A program made the translations under genes and the position numbers. A stretch of 64,000 nt of DNA from Vulcanimicrobiota bacterium (GTDB taxonomy: Bacteria > Vulcanimicrobiota > Xenobia > Xenobiales > JADMJV01): NCBI GenBank assembly GCA_019637395.1, contig JAHBVR010000011.1:62001-126000 (forward strand), read 5' to 3'. Within the stretch, counting starts at the first letter, position 1; every line of letters begins with the position of its first letter. Positions 8,612-17,056 of the stretch are shown here, one piece after another. The notes below the pieces were generated by a model, which saw only the letters and a list, made by a program, of their open reading frames with translations, did no database searches and had not been told where the DNA came from.

Positions 8612-9391
8612 ATGAAATTCGCCCTGCTGGCCATAGTACTGGTGCTCTGCGTTCCGGCCTTCGGGCAGGAAGCCTGCGACCGTCAAGCCGCGCATATCCT
8701 GGGAATCCTGCATCTCACTGAGCATAACCATCAGATCTACAAAGAAAACCTGGCCACCCTTTTCTACAACCTGCGCGAGCCCGTGCCCGAAGCCTCTTTG
8801 GAATCCATCGAGTCGCTTCGTTCCTGGCTGCGCCAGAAAGAAGAACACTACCGCGAGCAGCGCACGGTAGGCAGCAACGAACTGGGCCGCTGGCCCAATA
8901 AGCTGGAAACCGCCCTGGCTCGCCCCTACACGGATTCCCAGGCGGCTCGCCACCTGGACGAGGTGGTATCGGCCTTCCACCGGCGCTGCCAGAAGCTGGC
9001 TCAAGCCCGGCCCGGTTATCCCCGCCGCTACTACGCCACCGGCGGACTGGTCTTCGGACGATTCGGGGCTTTCTCGGAGCTGGACTATTTCTTTAATGAT
9101 CCGATTTCCGGCAACAAACCGTTGGTGACCAACGGGCTTTGCCGCGGGGTGGCTTATGACGAACTCACTTTTCAGCAGCGCGTCGAGCATCCGTTGGTGG
9201 CCGGCGCCAGCTATGAACTGACCGGCCCCGAACCCTGGGAAAAGGTCCGCCAACTGGTGCTCGCGCATTTTTACGAGCGCGGTCTGAAGATCGAAAAAAT
9301 CCCGCTGGGCTGGAAAGTGGCGCGCGGCGGCTACCCCGCCCGCCACTACGAAGACCCCACCCCCGAGGCCGAGCGCGCCAAACCCCTCTAG
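8612..9391 (+). CDS. Secreted protein of unknown function
   Basis: 259 residues. The ATG begins a clear signal peptide (MKFALLAIVLVLCVPAFG, cut near GQEA). The mature protein starts helical and charged (HILGILHLTEHNHQIYKENL) and ends in a more globular part with SELDYFFNDP and YPARHYEDPTPEAERAKPL. I recognise no family. The frame stays open upstream over the peroxidase start, but that part is antisense coding and the signal peptide fixes the start. Confidence 0.75.
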   Translation: MKFALLAIVLVLCVPAFGQEACDRQAAHILGILHLTEHNHQIYKENLATLFYNLREPVPEASLESIESLRSWLRQKEEHYREQRTVGSNELGRWPNKLETALARPYTDSQAARHLDEVVSAFHRRCQKLAQARPGYPRRYYATGGLVFGRFGAFSELDYFFNDPISGNKPLVTNGLCRGVAYDELTFQQRVEHPLVAGASYELTGPEPWEKVRQLVLAHFYERGLKIEKIPLGWKVARGGYPARHYEDPTPEAERAKPL

Positions 9392-9393
9392 AG

Positions 9394-9612
9394 CTAAAGC
9401 ACGCCCGAGGCCGAAACCTTGAGCACCGCGCTGGAGTCTTTCTCCACGAAATAGAGCTTGTTGCCCAGCAACACCCAGCAAGCCGGCTTGCCTTCCTGGG
9501 AAGTGGCCGTGACCGAACCGTTCAAACCATCGGCCCGGGTGGGACGGGCCATCGAGAGCCCCAGGCCCATTCCCAGCAAAAGCAAACACAATAACAAAAA
9601 CGCCTTACGCAT
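9394..9612 (-). CDS. Small secreted protein, unknown
   Basis: 72 residues with a strong signal peptide (FLLLCLLLLGMGLGLSMA). The mature ~50 residues (GLNGSVTATSQEGKPACWVLLGNKLYFVEKD) look like a small beta-structured domain with one Cys. The next gene on the same strand ends 33 bases upstream. No family recognised. Confidence 0.6.
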   Translation of the reverse strand: MRKAFLLLCLLLLGMGLGLSMARPTRADGLNGSVTATSQEGKPACWVLLGNKLYFVEKDSSAVLKVSASGVL

Positions 9613-9644
9613 GATCTCAATTCCGCCTTTCCTAATGGAAAGGA

Positions 9645-10367
9645 CTACGAGCCGGCGATCAGGTTCTCTTGCTCGACCTCGAGGGCCGCTTCTTTGGCCA
9701 TCTCCATGGTTTCGTCGGGAAACTCCAGGGACAGGGGCTGGCTGCGGTCGTTGCCCGAGCCGCGGATATCCAGGGGATCGGCCAGAAACGAAGCCTGCTT
9801 CATCTCCATTTTGCCGGCTTCTTGGGCCTCGGGCCCGCTCTTCATATTGGACATCTTCTTCACGCCCTGCTTCATCTGGTTCTCCAGCACGCGCTCGGCG
9901 GCTTCCAGATTGGCCTCGGGCACGTCTTCCAAAACACGCTGATAAACGGTGTCCGGATCGTCATAAGCGGCCAGTTTGGCGGCCGTCAGGCGGGCCTGCA
10001 CCTTGTCGGCCGAATCCGGCGCGCTGGGAGCTTCCGGGTGCGGACCTTGCTGGGCCACTGTCGCCTGAGCGCGCTCGTTGCCGCGTTCCACCTTCTGCTC
10101 GTGCTTGGACTCGGGTTTCAGTTCCTCGCCCAGACCGGCGTGGTGAGCCAGTTGCTCTTCCTTGCCCTGGATATTCTCGGTGTGCTTACCCTGCAGCGAT
10201 TTGCGGGCGGCGTCCGAAAGATGAACTCCCCCACTCTCTTGCTCCGGCCGGGAGGATTTGGGAGCCGAGAACCTGGTCTGGTTGGCCGACGTGCCGCTCG
10301 TCTGGCGCAGATTCTCCAGCGTACCAGGATTGAAGATGGGATTATTGCCACCGATAGAGTTTGCCAT
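9645..10367 (-). CDS. Disordered hydrophilic protein, unknown
   Basis: 240 residues, Glu/Lys/Gln/Ala-rich, with no signal peptide and no membrane segment. The N-terminus (MANSIGGNNPIFNPGTLENL) is rich in Asn, Ser, Thr and Pro, much like type III secretion-type leaders. The C-terminal half is predicted helical (QRVLEDVPEANLEAAERVLENQ). I recognise no family. The N-terminal character is shared by several other proteins in the window. Confidence 0.65.
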   Translation of the reverse strand: MANSIGGNNPIFNPGTLENLRQTSGTSANQTRFSAPKSSRPEQESGGVHLSDAARKSLQGKHTENIQGKEEQLAHHAGLGEELKPESKHEQKVERGNERAQATVAQQGPHPEAPSAPDSADKVQARLTAAKLAAYDDPDTVYQRVLEDVPEANLEAAERVLENQMKQGVKKMSNMKSGPEAQEAGKMEMKQASFLADPLDIRGSGNDRSQPLSLEFPDETMEMAKEAALEVEQENLIAGS

Positions 10368-10429
10368 AGTAGCTATTCTATCACGCTATTCCCAGGACTG
10401 GACAAGACCCGCGCGAAACCTTTCGATCC

Positions 10430-10648
10430 ATGCGCAAGTCTTGCGCTTTCTTCGCCCTCCTCACTTCGCTGGCCGCGGCCCAACCGGCCGGCCCGGGTTA
10501 ATCTGCCGAGCGCCGGGCAGCAAGGACGCCGCTTGGCCGAGTCCGGCTACACCATCGTGCTCAACCTGGGGATCAGGCCAGCGACCTGGAGGGCGGCTAC
10601 CACGGAGCCGCCTTTAAACTGCCCAACCCTATGTACGATGTGCCTTGA
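10430..10648 (+). pseudogene. Decayed small secreted-protein gene with two frame changes
   Basis: An ATG opens a signal peptide (MRKSCAFFALLTSLAAAQ) that stops after 23 codons. The likely continuation (VNLPSAGQQGRRLAESG, YTIVLNL) is in another frame, and a third piece (GDQASDLEGGYHGAAFKLP, then NPMYDVP and a stop) returns to the first frame. The middle piece resembles the start of cysteine-phosphatase-like domains (sampled as LAxxGYxxVINL) but has no catalytic HC. It looks like a broken 70-residue remnant overlapping the convergent epimerase end. Confidence 0.45.
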
Positions 10649-11672
10649 AGGCGCTGAGAACGGCTTCTTCGCGTTGAGCGGGAAGGCCGGCTCGCAACGG
10701 TGTTTTATCCTGGTCTCGCCAGGCCAGAGTATCGGCGCCCGTCTGAGTTCCAGCTCGCGTGCGCAATCCCGCCTCCCGAGCCTTGGAGTTGTCTACCCGC
10801 GAGAAGCCGGCATTATCGCTATCACTCGGGACCCATAAGGGCAGGTCCTGCCAGGGTCGGACCCCGGCCTTTTCCAGAAACTCGCTCGGGACCCAGGTGA
10901 CCTGGAGATCGGGGCCGAGGAGATTGAAAAATGTACCGAACCGAGTAGAGTCCCCGGCCACGTTCATCACACCCTCGCGCCCGGCGGCCAGGGCGTCCAG
11001 AGCAAAAATGCACAGGTCACGAGCATCGATCCACTGCACCGTCTCGTCCGGGGACTCGGGGCCGAGAATCGGTCCCGGCCGGCGCACGCGGTCAGCCCAG
11101 TAAGTGAAACGGTCGGTCTTATCGTAGGGTCCGGCGATCACGCAGGGGCGAAAAATCAAAGCCCGTGAGCCCAGTTTCTGTTGCACGGCGCGCTCGCAAA
11201 GAATTTTGCGAGCCGCGTAGTTGCCCGGCTCGATGGTGTCCACCTGGACGTCGGCGGTGGGCGCCAGCGGGGACTCTTCGCTGATCGGCTCGCGCGAGTG
11301 CTCGTAGACCGAGATGGTGGAGATAAACAGATAGCGACCGCAGTCCTTGAGCCTGGAAGTGGACTCCTCCAACCAGGCCGGCAACTGCCCGGAGGTATCG
11401 ACGACATAGTCGTAATTCTTGCCGTTCAAAGTCGAAGGCAAGGACTTATTCCGGTCGGCCAGGATCTGAGTGGCTCCCTGCACCAGACTGGAGGTATCCT
11501 CGTGCAGATGCAGCAAAGTCAGCTGGTAGCCGCGGCGCAAGGCTTCCTCAGCCAGATTGCGGCCTAAGAAGCCGGTTCCACCCAGGATCAGCAAACGGGG
11601 AGCCTCGGCCGCCTTCACGGCCGGCAGGGCGGCCAGAGCGGCCGCACCGGCTAGAAACTCCCGCCGCCTCAC
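10629..11672 (-). CDS. NAD-dependent epimerase/dehydratase-like protein with Tat-type leader
   Basis: 347 residues. MRRREFLAGAAALAALPAVKA is a twin-arginine-like signal. An extended SDR follows: LILGGTGFLGRN (dinucleotide binding), STISVYEH, then NYAARKILCE where the catalytic YxxxK would be YAARK. It resembles isoflavone-reductase/epimerase-like proteins of unknown substrate. The GTG start overlaps the stop of the GH13 gene (GTGA), so translation is coupled. An exported SDR needs a bound cofactor, which fits Tat export of a folded protein. Confidence 0.82.
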   Translation of the reverse strand: MRRREFLAGAAALAALPAVKAAEAPRLLILGGTGFLGRNLAEEALRRGYQLTLLHLHEDTSSLVQGATQILADRNKSLPSTLNGKNYDYVVDTSGQLPAWLEESTSRLKDCGRYLFISTISVYEHSREPISEESPLAPTADVQVDTIEPGNYAARKILCERAVQQKLGSRALIFRPCVIAGPYDKTDRFTYWADRVRRPGPILGPESPDETVQWIDARDLCIFALDALAAGREGVMNVAGDSTRFGTFFNLLGPDLQVTWVPSEFLEKAGVRPWQDLPLWVPSDSDNAGFSRVDNSKAREAGLRTRAGTQTGADTLAWRDQDKTPLRAGLPAQREEAVLSAFKAHRT

Positions 11673-13225
11673 AACGGCATGTAAATGCCGGCGGATTTAC
11701 CGTTCAGTTGACTGCGAATGCGCCCGTTTTCCACGGTCACCGTCTGGCCCGTGAGCAGTTCCTTGAGCACGGTGCCGTCCCGGATCTTACTCTCGGGACG
11801 CACGGGGATCTCGCGCGTCTGGCCGTCGCCAGAGTTGTTGAGCACGACCACGGCTTCGCCGCCCTCAGCCACCCGGCCAAAAGCGTAAATCTGATCGTCC
11901 TGCCACATCTCCAGGCGCTTGCCTTCGCGCAAAGCTACCGAGTCGTTGCGAATGGCGCCCAGCTTCTGGGTGTAGGCCAGCAGCTCGGGGTTGGCGCCAA
12001 ATTCCATGTCGCGGCGGCTGGTTTCACTCCAACCGGTGTCGTCGCTCTGCATGCCGACCTCGGTGCCGTAATACACGGTGGGAATACGATTGATGGTCAT
12101 CTGGAAAGCCAGCGCCAGCTTCAGCTTGTCCATGTCGCCGCCGGCCTTGGTGAGGAAGCGCTTGGTGTCGTGATTGTCCAGGAAGGATGACATCATTTCG
12201 GGATGCGGATAGTTGCGATCGCATTCTTCCATGCGATTGGCCAACTGGCGCATGGAGCCGCCTTTGGCGAAGACGTCGTCCATGGTGTAGTAGAGCGGAT
12301 AGTCGACCAGACCGTCCATGTCGCCGTTCTGGAAAGGCGCGAACTTGGTCGGGTCGCCGTGGTAATACTCGCCCACCAGGTAGAAATCTTTGCCGGCGGT
12401 GGCGTGAATCTCTTGATTGAACTTGTTCCAGAACGAAATGGGCACGTTCTTGACGGCGTCCAGGCGGAAGCCGTCCACGCCGGTCTTGGCCCAGAACTTG
12501 CCCACCTCGATCAGATATTTCTCGACCGCCGGATTCTCCTGAGCCAGGTCAGGCAGGCCGAAGATGGAGCAGTTTTCCGACTGCCACTGGTCGTTCCAAT
12601 CGGTTACGTCGCCGTTGTGGTGGAACCAGTCGTGCTTATCCGGATCGTTCTTGAAGGGGTGTTCCCAGGCCACGTGGTTGAGGGGAATGTCGAGCAGAAT
12701 CTTGAGGCCCTTTTCGTGCGCCTTCTCCACGAACTCGTTGAATTTCTCCATGGTGCCGACCCGTTCATCGACTTTGAAGTGGTCGATGGGCCAGTAGCCG
12801 TGATAGCCATCGGAGTCGACGAAGCTGGTCTGGTTGGCCATGGGCGGGGTGATCCAGATGGCCGTGGCGCCGGTATCGCGAATGTAATCGAGCTTGTCGA
12901 TGACCCCCTGGAGATCGCCGCCATGCCAGCGGTTGATGTCCTCTTTGTTGACCCCCACGTTGTTGCTGGGGTCGCCGTCCTGAAAACGGTCGGTGAGCAA
13001 GAAGTAAATGGAGTCGTCTTTCCACTGGCGCACCTTGGGGTCAAATTCGACGGGGGTGGGGTTGGGAACGCCGGAGGGCACGGCCGTGGGCATCCTCTTG
13101 GGGATCAGCTTTTCCTGGGGTTGCCGGTTCAGAACCACGTCGTCGGCCACCTCAGACTGGGCGGACAGGCTTCTGGGGGTGAACACCGGGGTGGGCAGGG
13201 CACGACCAAGACTTTGAATTTGCAC
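11669..13225 (-). CDS. GH13 alpha-amylase family hydrolase without signal peptide
   Basis: 518 residues. A (beta/alpha)8 barrel starts near 70 (SIYFLLTDRFQDGDPSNN). Family GH13 motifs: DIPLNHVAWEHP, GFRLDAVKN with the nucleophile Asp, VGEYYHG with the acid Glu, and FLDNHDTKRF with the third Asp. A C-terminal beta domain ends IYMPL. It should cut alpha-1,4-glucans. The first 65 residues (MQIQSLGRALPTPVFTPRSL) are Pro/Ser/Thr/Val-rich and are not a Sec signal, unlike the neighbouring GH13. Transcribed with the epimerase. Confidence 0.95.
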   Translation of the reverse strand: MQIQSLGRALPTPVFTPRSLSAQSEVADDVVLNRQPQEKLIPKRMPTAVPSGVPNPTPVEFDPKVRQWKDDSIYFLLTDRFQDGDPSNNVGVNKEDINRWHGGDLQGVIDKLDYIRDTGATAIWITPPMANQTSFVDSDGYHGYWPIDHFKVDERVGTMEKFNEFVEKAHEKGLKILLDIPLNHVAWEHPFKNDPDKHDWFHHNGDVTDWNDQWQSENCSIFGLPDLAQENPAVEKYLIEVGKFWAKTGVDGFRLDAVKNVPISFWNKFNQEIHATAGKDFYLVGEYYHGDPTKFAPFQNGDMDGLVDYPLYYTMDDVFAKGGSMRQLANRMEECDRNYPHPEMMSSFLDNHDTKRFLTKAGGDMDKLKLALAFQMTINRIPTVYYGTEVGMQSDDTGWSETSRRDMEFGANPELLAYTQKLGAIRNDSVALREGKRLEMWQDDQIYAFGRVAEGGEAVVVLNNSGDGQTREIPVRPESKIRDGTVLKELLTGQTVTVENGRIRSQLNGKSAGIYMPL

Positions 13226-13547
13226 GACGCGGGCACTCCTCGACTCTGATTCGCCCCAAGCATGGCCTGGAGGCCCTAAAAAACCCTGAAAGCGGGGACG
13301 GGCTAAAGAAAAAACCCGCCAGACGTCTCCAGCGGGTTCGTTCTTTTGTCAGATCAGAGTGTATAAATTGGAGCTTAGATTGTCAGATCAAGCAACTTGG
13401 GGACTTACCTTCGCGCTTATTGGGCGCTTCGATGGACTTATCTTACTCCGGGCTTTTGAAACAGGAGCAAAACACATCGCCAGATTATGAACTCTCTGTT
13501 AACCTCTTTGGCCAGTTTTGCGAACCTGTTTCAGGTATGTCTTAGAG
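13226..13547. other. Intergenic stretch with a terminator and leader of the first GH13 gene
   Basis: Between two minus-strand genes. The only clear structure is the hairpin annotated separately. The part from 13340 to 13547 is AT-richer than its surroundings (TATAAATTGGAGCTTAGATTG, TTATTGGGCGC) and probably holds the promoter of the downstream GH13 gene. I see no small gene or tRNA. Confidence 0.5.
13303..13340 (-). terminator. Rho-independent terminator
   Basis: A stem AACCCGC / GCGGGTT with a 12-nt loop. On the minus strand it is followed by TTTTTTCTTT, so it ends transcription of the secreted GH13 gene (stop 200 bases upstream). Confidence 0.75.
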
Positions 13548-15092
13548 CTAGGGCATGCGATCGTAACGGTCGTAGCCTTTGGGCATCGGGGTCACATCCG
13601 GCTTGAGCACCACCACCTGATGAGGTTGCAAGGTGATCTCGATGGACCCGCCATAGATGGTAGGAGCCAGCGAACTACCGAGTAAATCCACCATCCTGGT
13701 CACATCCTGCAGCTTACCGTCGCGCAGTTGCAAGAACTCCTCCACCGGTTGATCGGAGGGATTGGCGACCACCACGATGGTTTCTTTGGCGCTCAAGGTC
13801 TTGCGCAGGAAAGCAAAGGCCTTATCCGAGTGCAGGCGGCGAAAATCCCCGATGCGCAGAGCCGGTTCCGCCTGGTGCAGCTTGATGAGCCGGCGATGCA
13901 ACTGGAGCATCTTGTTCTGCTCGGTGGCCAGCTCCCAGCGCATAGGCGCCCGGTTGGCCGGATCGTCTCCGCCCGGCATGTCCAGCTCGCTGCCGTAGTA
14001 AATCACCGGCGAACCGGGCAGGGTGAACTGCAGAATGCGGGCCATTTCCACCTGCCAGCCCTGCTTGAGAATGTGGTTCAAGCGCGGGGTGTCGTGGTTA
14101 TCCAAAACCAACCAGGCTTTGAGCAGATGCTGATACCCGGAATCAGCCACCATGCTCTCCCACATGGCCGAGGCCACCGGCCCGCGAATCTTGCCCTCCA
14201 GTAAACGCAGCAGCACGATGCGGCCATGCATATTCATCACACCGTCCACGGCCGGATACCAGTCCTCGGGGTAATTCCAAATCTCCCCGATGATGTCACA
14301 ACCCGGGCGCGCCTCGTGAGCCGCTTTGGTAAGCTCGCTCAAATAGCGGAAACCCAGGTCAAAGGCCACGTCCAGGCGCCAACCGTCGATCTTCTCCTGG
14401 CGCAGATAGGACTGCACTACCGAGGTGGGCGAGCCGTAAATGAAGTCCCGAACCTTGGGGTTCTCCAACTGCAGTTCCGGGAGGTTTTCCACATCCAACC
14501 AGCTGACCGGCTGCCCATCCTTCATCTTGAAGAAATCAGGATGCTCCTGGAGATACGGGCTGCGCTTGCCCACATGGTTGAAAACCCCGTCGAGCATCAA
14601 GCGCATCTGGCGGCCGTGCAGATCGGCGGCCAGATCGGCCAGATCCTGGCGCGTCCCGTAGACGGGGTCGACCTTGTGATAGTCCCAGGCGTCATATTTA
14701 TGATTGGTAAGCGACTCGAAAATCGGATTCAGGTAGACGACGTCCACACCCAAACCCTGCAGATAATCGAGCCTGGAGCGCACCGAGTCCAGGTCCCCGC
14801 CCCAATAGTCCACCTCGTGCGACCACACGCCCGCGTCCTTCAGATAACTGCCCGCCACCGGATTCTCGCTCCAGGCCCGCAGTTTGCGCGGGGCGGCATA
14901 GAGCTTCTGCTCCAGGTGGCGCGAGGGCGCGAAACGGTCCACGAAAATCTGATAAACCACGGCCCCGTTGCGCCAGTCGCTCTGGCGCTCCAGGAACTCC
15001 TGACGGCGGCTTAAGTCCTGCTGGGGCAGCCACTCGGGAGCGGGCACTCCCAGAGCCATGCCGGTCAGCATCATGAAGAGAAGAGCCCGCAT
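13548..15092 (-). CDS. Secreted GH13 alpha-amylase/neopullulanase-like hydrolase
   Basis: 514 residues with a signal peptide (MRALLFMMLTGMALGVPA). Barrel: VVYQIFVDRFAPSRH, LMLDGVFNHVGK, DGWRLDVAFD (nucleophile Asp), IGEIWNYPED (acid Glu) and LVLDNHDTPR (third Asp). The YWGGDLDSVRSRLDYLQ and PIFESLTNHKYDAWDY blocks are typical of maltodextrin-degrading GH13 enzymes. The ATG overlaps the TerB-like stop (ATGA). A glycan-degrading pair with the preceding GH13: this one acts outside the cytoplasm. Confidence 0.95.
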   Translation of the reverse strand: MRALLFMMLTGMALGVPAPEWLPQQDLSRRQEFLERQSDWRNGAVVYQIFVDRFAPSRHLEQKLYAAPRKLRAWSENPVAGSYLKDAGVWSHEVDYWGGDLDSVRSRLDYLQGLGVDVVYLNPIFESLTNHKYDAWDYHKVDPVYGTRQDLADLAADLHGRQMRLMLDGVFNHVGKRSPYLQEHPDFFKMKDGQPVSWLDVENLPELQLENPKVRDFIYGSPTSVVQSYLRQEKIDGWRLDVAFDLGFRYLSELTKAAHEARPGCDIIGEIWNYPEDWYPAVDGVMNMHGRIVLLRLLEGKIRGPVASAMWESMVADSGYQHLLKAWLVLDNHDTPRLNHILKQGWQVEMARILQFTLPGSPVIYYGSELDMPGGDDPANRAPMRWELATEQNKMLQLHRRLIKLHQAEPALRIGDFRRLHSDKAFAFLRKTLSAKETIVVVANPSDQPVEEFLQLRDGKLQDVTRMVDLLGSSLAPTIYGGSIEITLQPHQVVVLKPDVTPMPKGYDRYDRMP

Positions 15093-15592
15093 CAGTTGAC
15101 AGACATAAAGATGGCCGACAGCGAAACCACTCCGCCGGGAATGCCGGCTTTCTCCAGAGTCGCAAGATGCTCGTCCGGCTTGCCTTTGTGGTTGAGCACC
15201 GCTCCGGCAAAATCCAAAACCGCCCTGGACTGATTCTCGGGCACCCGGAGCTGCTGCGACAACCGATTGTATTCGGCAGCTTCGGCTTCGGTGAAGACGC
15301 CGTCGCGATAGGCCATGCCGGCCAGATCCAGCAACAAGCTGTAGCGCAGGTTCGTCTCCGCCAGGCGTTCCAAAATTCCATCCAGATTCTCCGGCGGAAT
15401 GGCGGCCGCGGCCATCACCCGGCCGCGCGCGTCCGGTCCCAACAAATACTGAAGGCTCAGCTGGCGCACGGCGAAGACTTCCTCGGAAGTCACGGCCCCA
15501 TCCTGTCCCGCCATGGAGGCCACCACCATCATATAATCCGCACGTTCCGATTCATTGTAATCCAGCAGTTGAAGATTCACAGTTTCCTCCAC
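15092..15592 (-). CDS. TerB-like helical protein
   Basis: 166 residues, all helical. YMMVVASMAGQDGAVTSEE and LLLDLAGMAYRDGVFTEAE are the paired TerB/DjlA-type repeats with acidic D-G loops. Such domains occur with tellurite-resistance and membrane-stress systems. It is upstream of, and translationally coupled to, the secreted GH13 gene, and divergent from pspA. No signal peptide. Confidence 0.75.
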   Translation of the reverse strand: MEETVNLQLLDYNESERADYMMVVASMAGQDGAVTSEEVFAVRQLSLQYLLGPDARGRVMAAAAIPPENLDGILERLAETNLRYSLLLDLAGMAYRDGVFTEAEAAEYNRLSQQLRVPENQSRAVLDFAGAVLNHKGKPDEHLATLEKAGIPGGVVSLSAIFMSVN

Positions 15593-15677
15593 TCGTTTTC
15601 TAGCAGCCTCCGTTCCGCCCCATCACGCAGGGACCCTCCAGGTTGGGCGGAAGACCTCGCTACTGTAGGAGGGTTCT

Positions 15678-16409
15678 ATGTTCAGTCGACTCGGTAAGCT
15701 CATCAAAGGTTTTTTCAGCCTCTTTATTTCTAACCTGGAGACGGCTAACCCCAAAGCGCTGCTGGAAGCGGAAATCGTCTCGTTTCAGGAAGCGGTGGGA
15801 ACCTACAACAAGAGCCTGGCCCAACAAGCGGCTCTGGTGCAAAAAATGCAGAATCAGATCGGCAAACAGAAGTCCGAGTTTGATAAACTCAAGGGCCGCA
15901 TCACCGTGCTGGTCAAAGCCGGCAAGAACGAAGAAGCCGGACGGCTGGCTCTGCAGGCCAAGAATCTTTCCCAGTCTCTGGCCGAGCTGGAAGCCCAGTT
16001 TACCCAGACCGACACGATGTATAAAAACATGGTCAAGCAGCGCGACGTCTATATCCGCGATGCCCAACGCCGTATCGAGACCATCAAGCAAAAGCTGTCC
16101 CAGGCCGAAATCGCCGAGAGCCAGGCCAAACTCGCCGAAATCGCCACCGCCACTTCGTTTTCCATGGCCGGCAGCGGAGCCACCCTGGAGCGTCTCGAGG
16201 AAAAACTCGACGACCGCGTGGCTCAGGCACAAGGCAAGGCTCGCGTGGCCGCCGATTCGATCGCCGGTGGCGAGTGGAACGTGAAAGCCGAGGAAGAAGC
16301 GGCCCTGGAGCAAGCGGCCCTGTTTGAGCTGATGGGGGACCTGGGCGTAAGCGCGCCTGCTTCCACCCAGACCGCCTCGCCCACGGCCACCCGCCCGCTG
16401 CAAATATGA
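15678..16409 (+). CDS. pspA: PspA/IM30-family membrane-stress protein
   Basis: 243 residues of mostly coiled coil. MFSRLGKLIKGFFSLFISNLE is the amphipathic helix that binds membranes. NPKALLEAEIVSFQEAVGTYNKSL and the long Gln/Lys/Glu heptads follow, then a flexible Ala/Thr/Pro tail. It forms rods or spirals under the inner membrane when the envelope is stressed. Shine-Dalgarno GGAGG is 7 bases from the ATG. It overlaps the next gene (ATGA). No PspF or PspBC homologue is adjacent. Confidence 0.9.
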   Translation: MFSRLGKLIKGFFSLFISNLETANPKALLEAEIVSFQEAVGTYNKSLAQQAALVQKMQNQIGKQKSEFDKLKGRITVLVKAGKNEEAGRLALQAKNLSQSLAELEAQFTQTDTMYKNMVKQRDVYIRDAQRRIETIKQKLSQAEIAESQAKLAEIATATSFSMAGSGATLERLEEKLDDRVAQAQGKARVAADSIAGGEWNVKAEEEAALEQAALFELMGDLGVSAPASTQTASPTATRPLQI

Positions 16410-17023
16410 AAGCATCGGCCAAGTTTTGGCTCTGCAACCTGCTGGTTCTGTTGCTGATTCTGCCGGCCGCGGCCGACAAGGTAGAAGGAACGCTCATCCA
16501 AATCCAAAGGGAAAGTCAAACTCGCGTGCTGCTCTACTTGAAGGACGGTGAGCAAGCGGCGGAAACGGTCGAAGCCGAAGCCAGCCGTTGTGAAGACTTA
16601 TTCGCGCGCGGTCTGGGGCAGCGCTGGGTCCTCTTTTGCACGCGCACCCCTCAAGGTTCCTTGAGCCTGACTTCCGCCTCCAATACAGGCCCCGATCCCA
16701 TCACCGGCGGCGCCTTCGAGCTAATCAAACAGCAGGTCCAACTGGTCAACCAGGAAAATTGGTCGCAGGCTCTCCACAACCTGGCTTCCGCAGGCCGCCC
16801 TCCTCTCGACGCCTTTAGCGAACAATGGCGCGGCACACTGCTTTCGGAACAGCCCACTGATTGGCAGGTGCTCTACAGCAACGCGAGCCGGGTCACCATG
16901 AAGGTCGGCGGCACCCACGCCAAGAGCTCCAGGTTTCGCGCCTCCTCCCCCCGGCACACGACCTGCAACATCGACTGCCAGAGGCAGGACGGCCGTTGGA
17001 CCATCACCTCCATGACCCCTTAA
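16406..17023 (+). CDS. Secreted protein coupled to pspA, unknown
   Basis: 205 residues with a signal peptide (FWLCNLLVLLLILPAAADK). The mature part begins with a small beta domain (EGTLIQIQRESQTRVLLYLKD, then a WVLFCTRT strand) and ends with a domain resembling a ketosteroid-isomerase-like fold (WTITSMTP). Four-base overlap with pspA makes a functional link likely, perhaps sensing envelope state. No family recognised. Confidence 0.65.
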   Translation: MKASAKFWLCNLLVLLLILPAAADKVEGTLIQIQRESQTRVLLYLKDGEQAAETVEAEASRCEDLFARGLGQRWVLFCTRTPQGSLSLTSASNTGPDPITGGAFELIKQQVQLVNQENWSQALHNLASAGRPPLDAFSEQWRGTLLSEQPTDWQVLYSNASRVTMKVGGTHAKSSRFRASSPRHTTCNIDCQRQDGRWTITSMTP

Positions 17024-17056
17024 AGGAGAGTAAGGCCTGGAAACAAAGGGACCGGA

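Noticed and set aside
12203-13249. A 348-codon plus-strand frame over the first GH13 gene
   Set aside because: It lies entirely antisense to a GH13 with all catalytic motifs; the product is Val/Ala/His/Asp-rich without a recognisable fold, so it is a shadow of codon bias.
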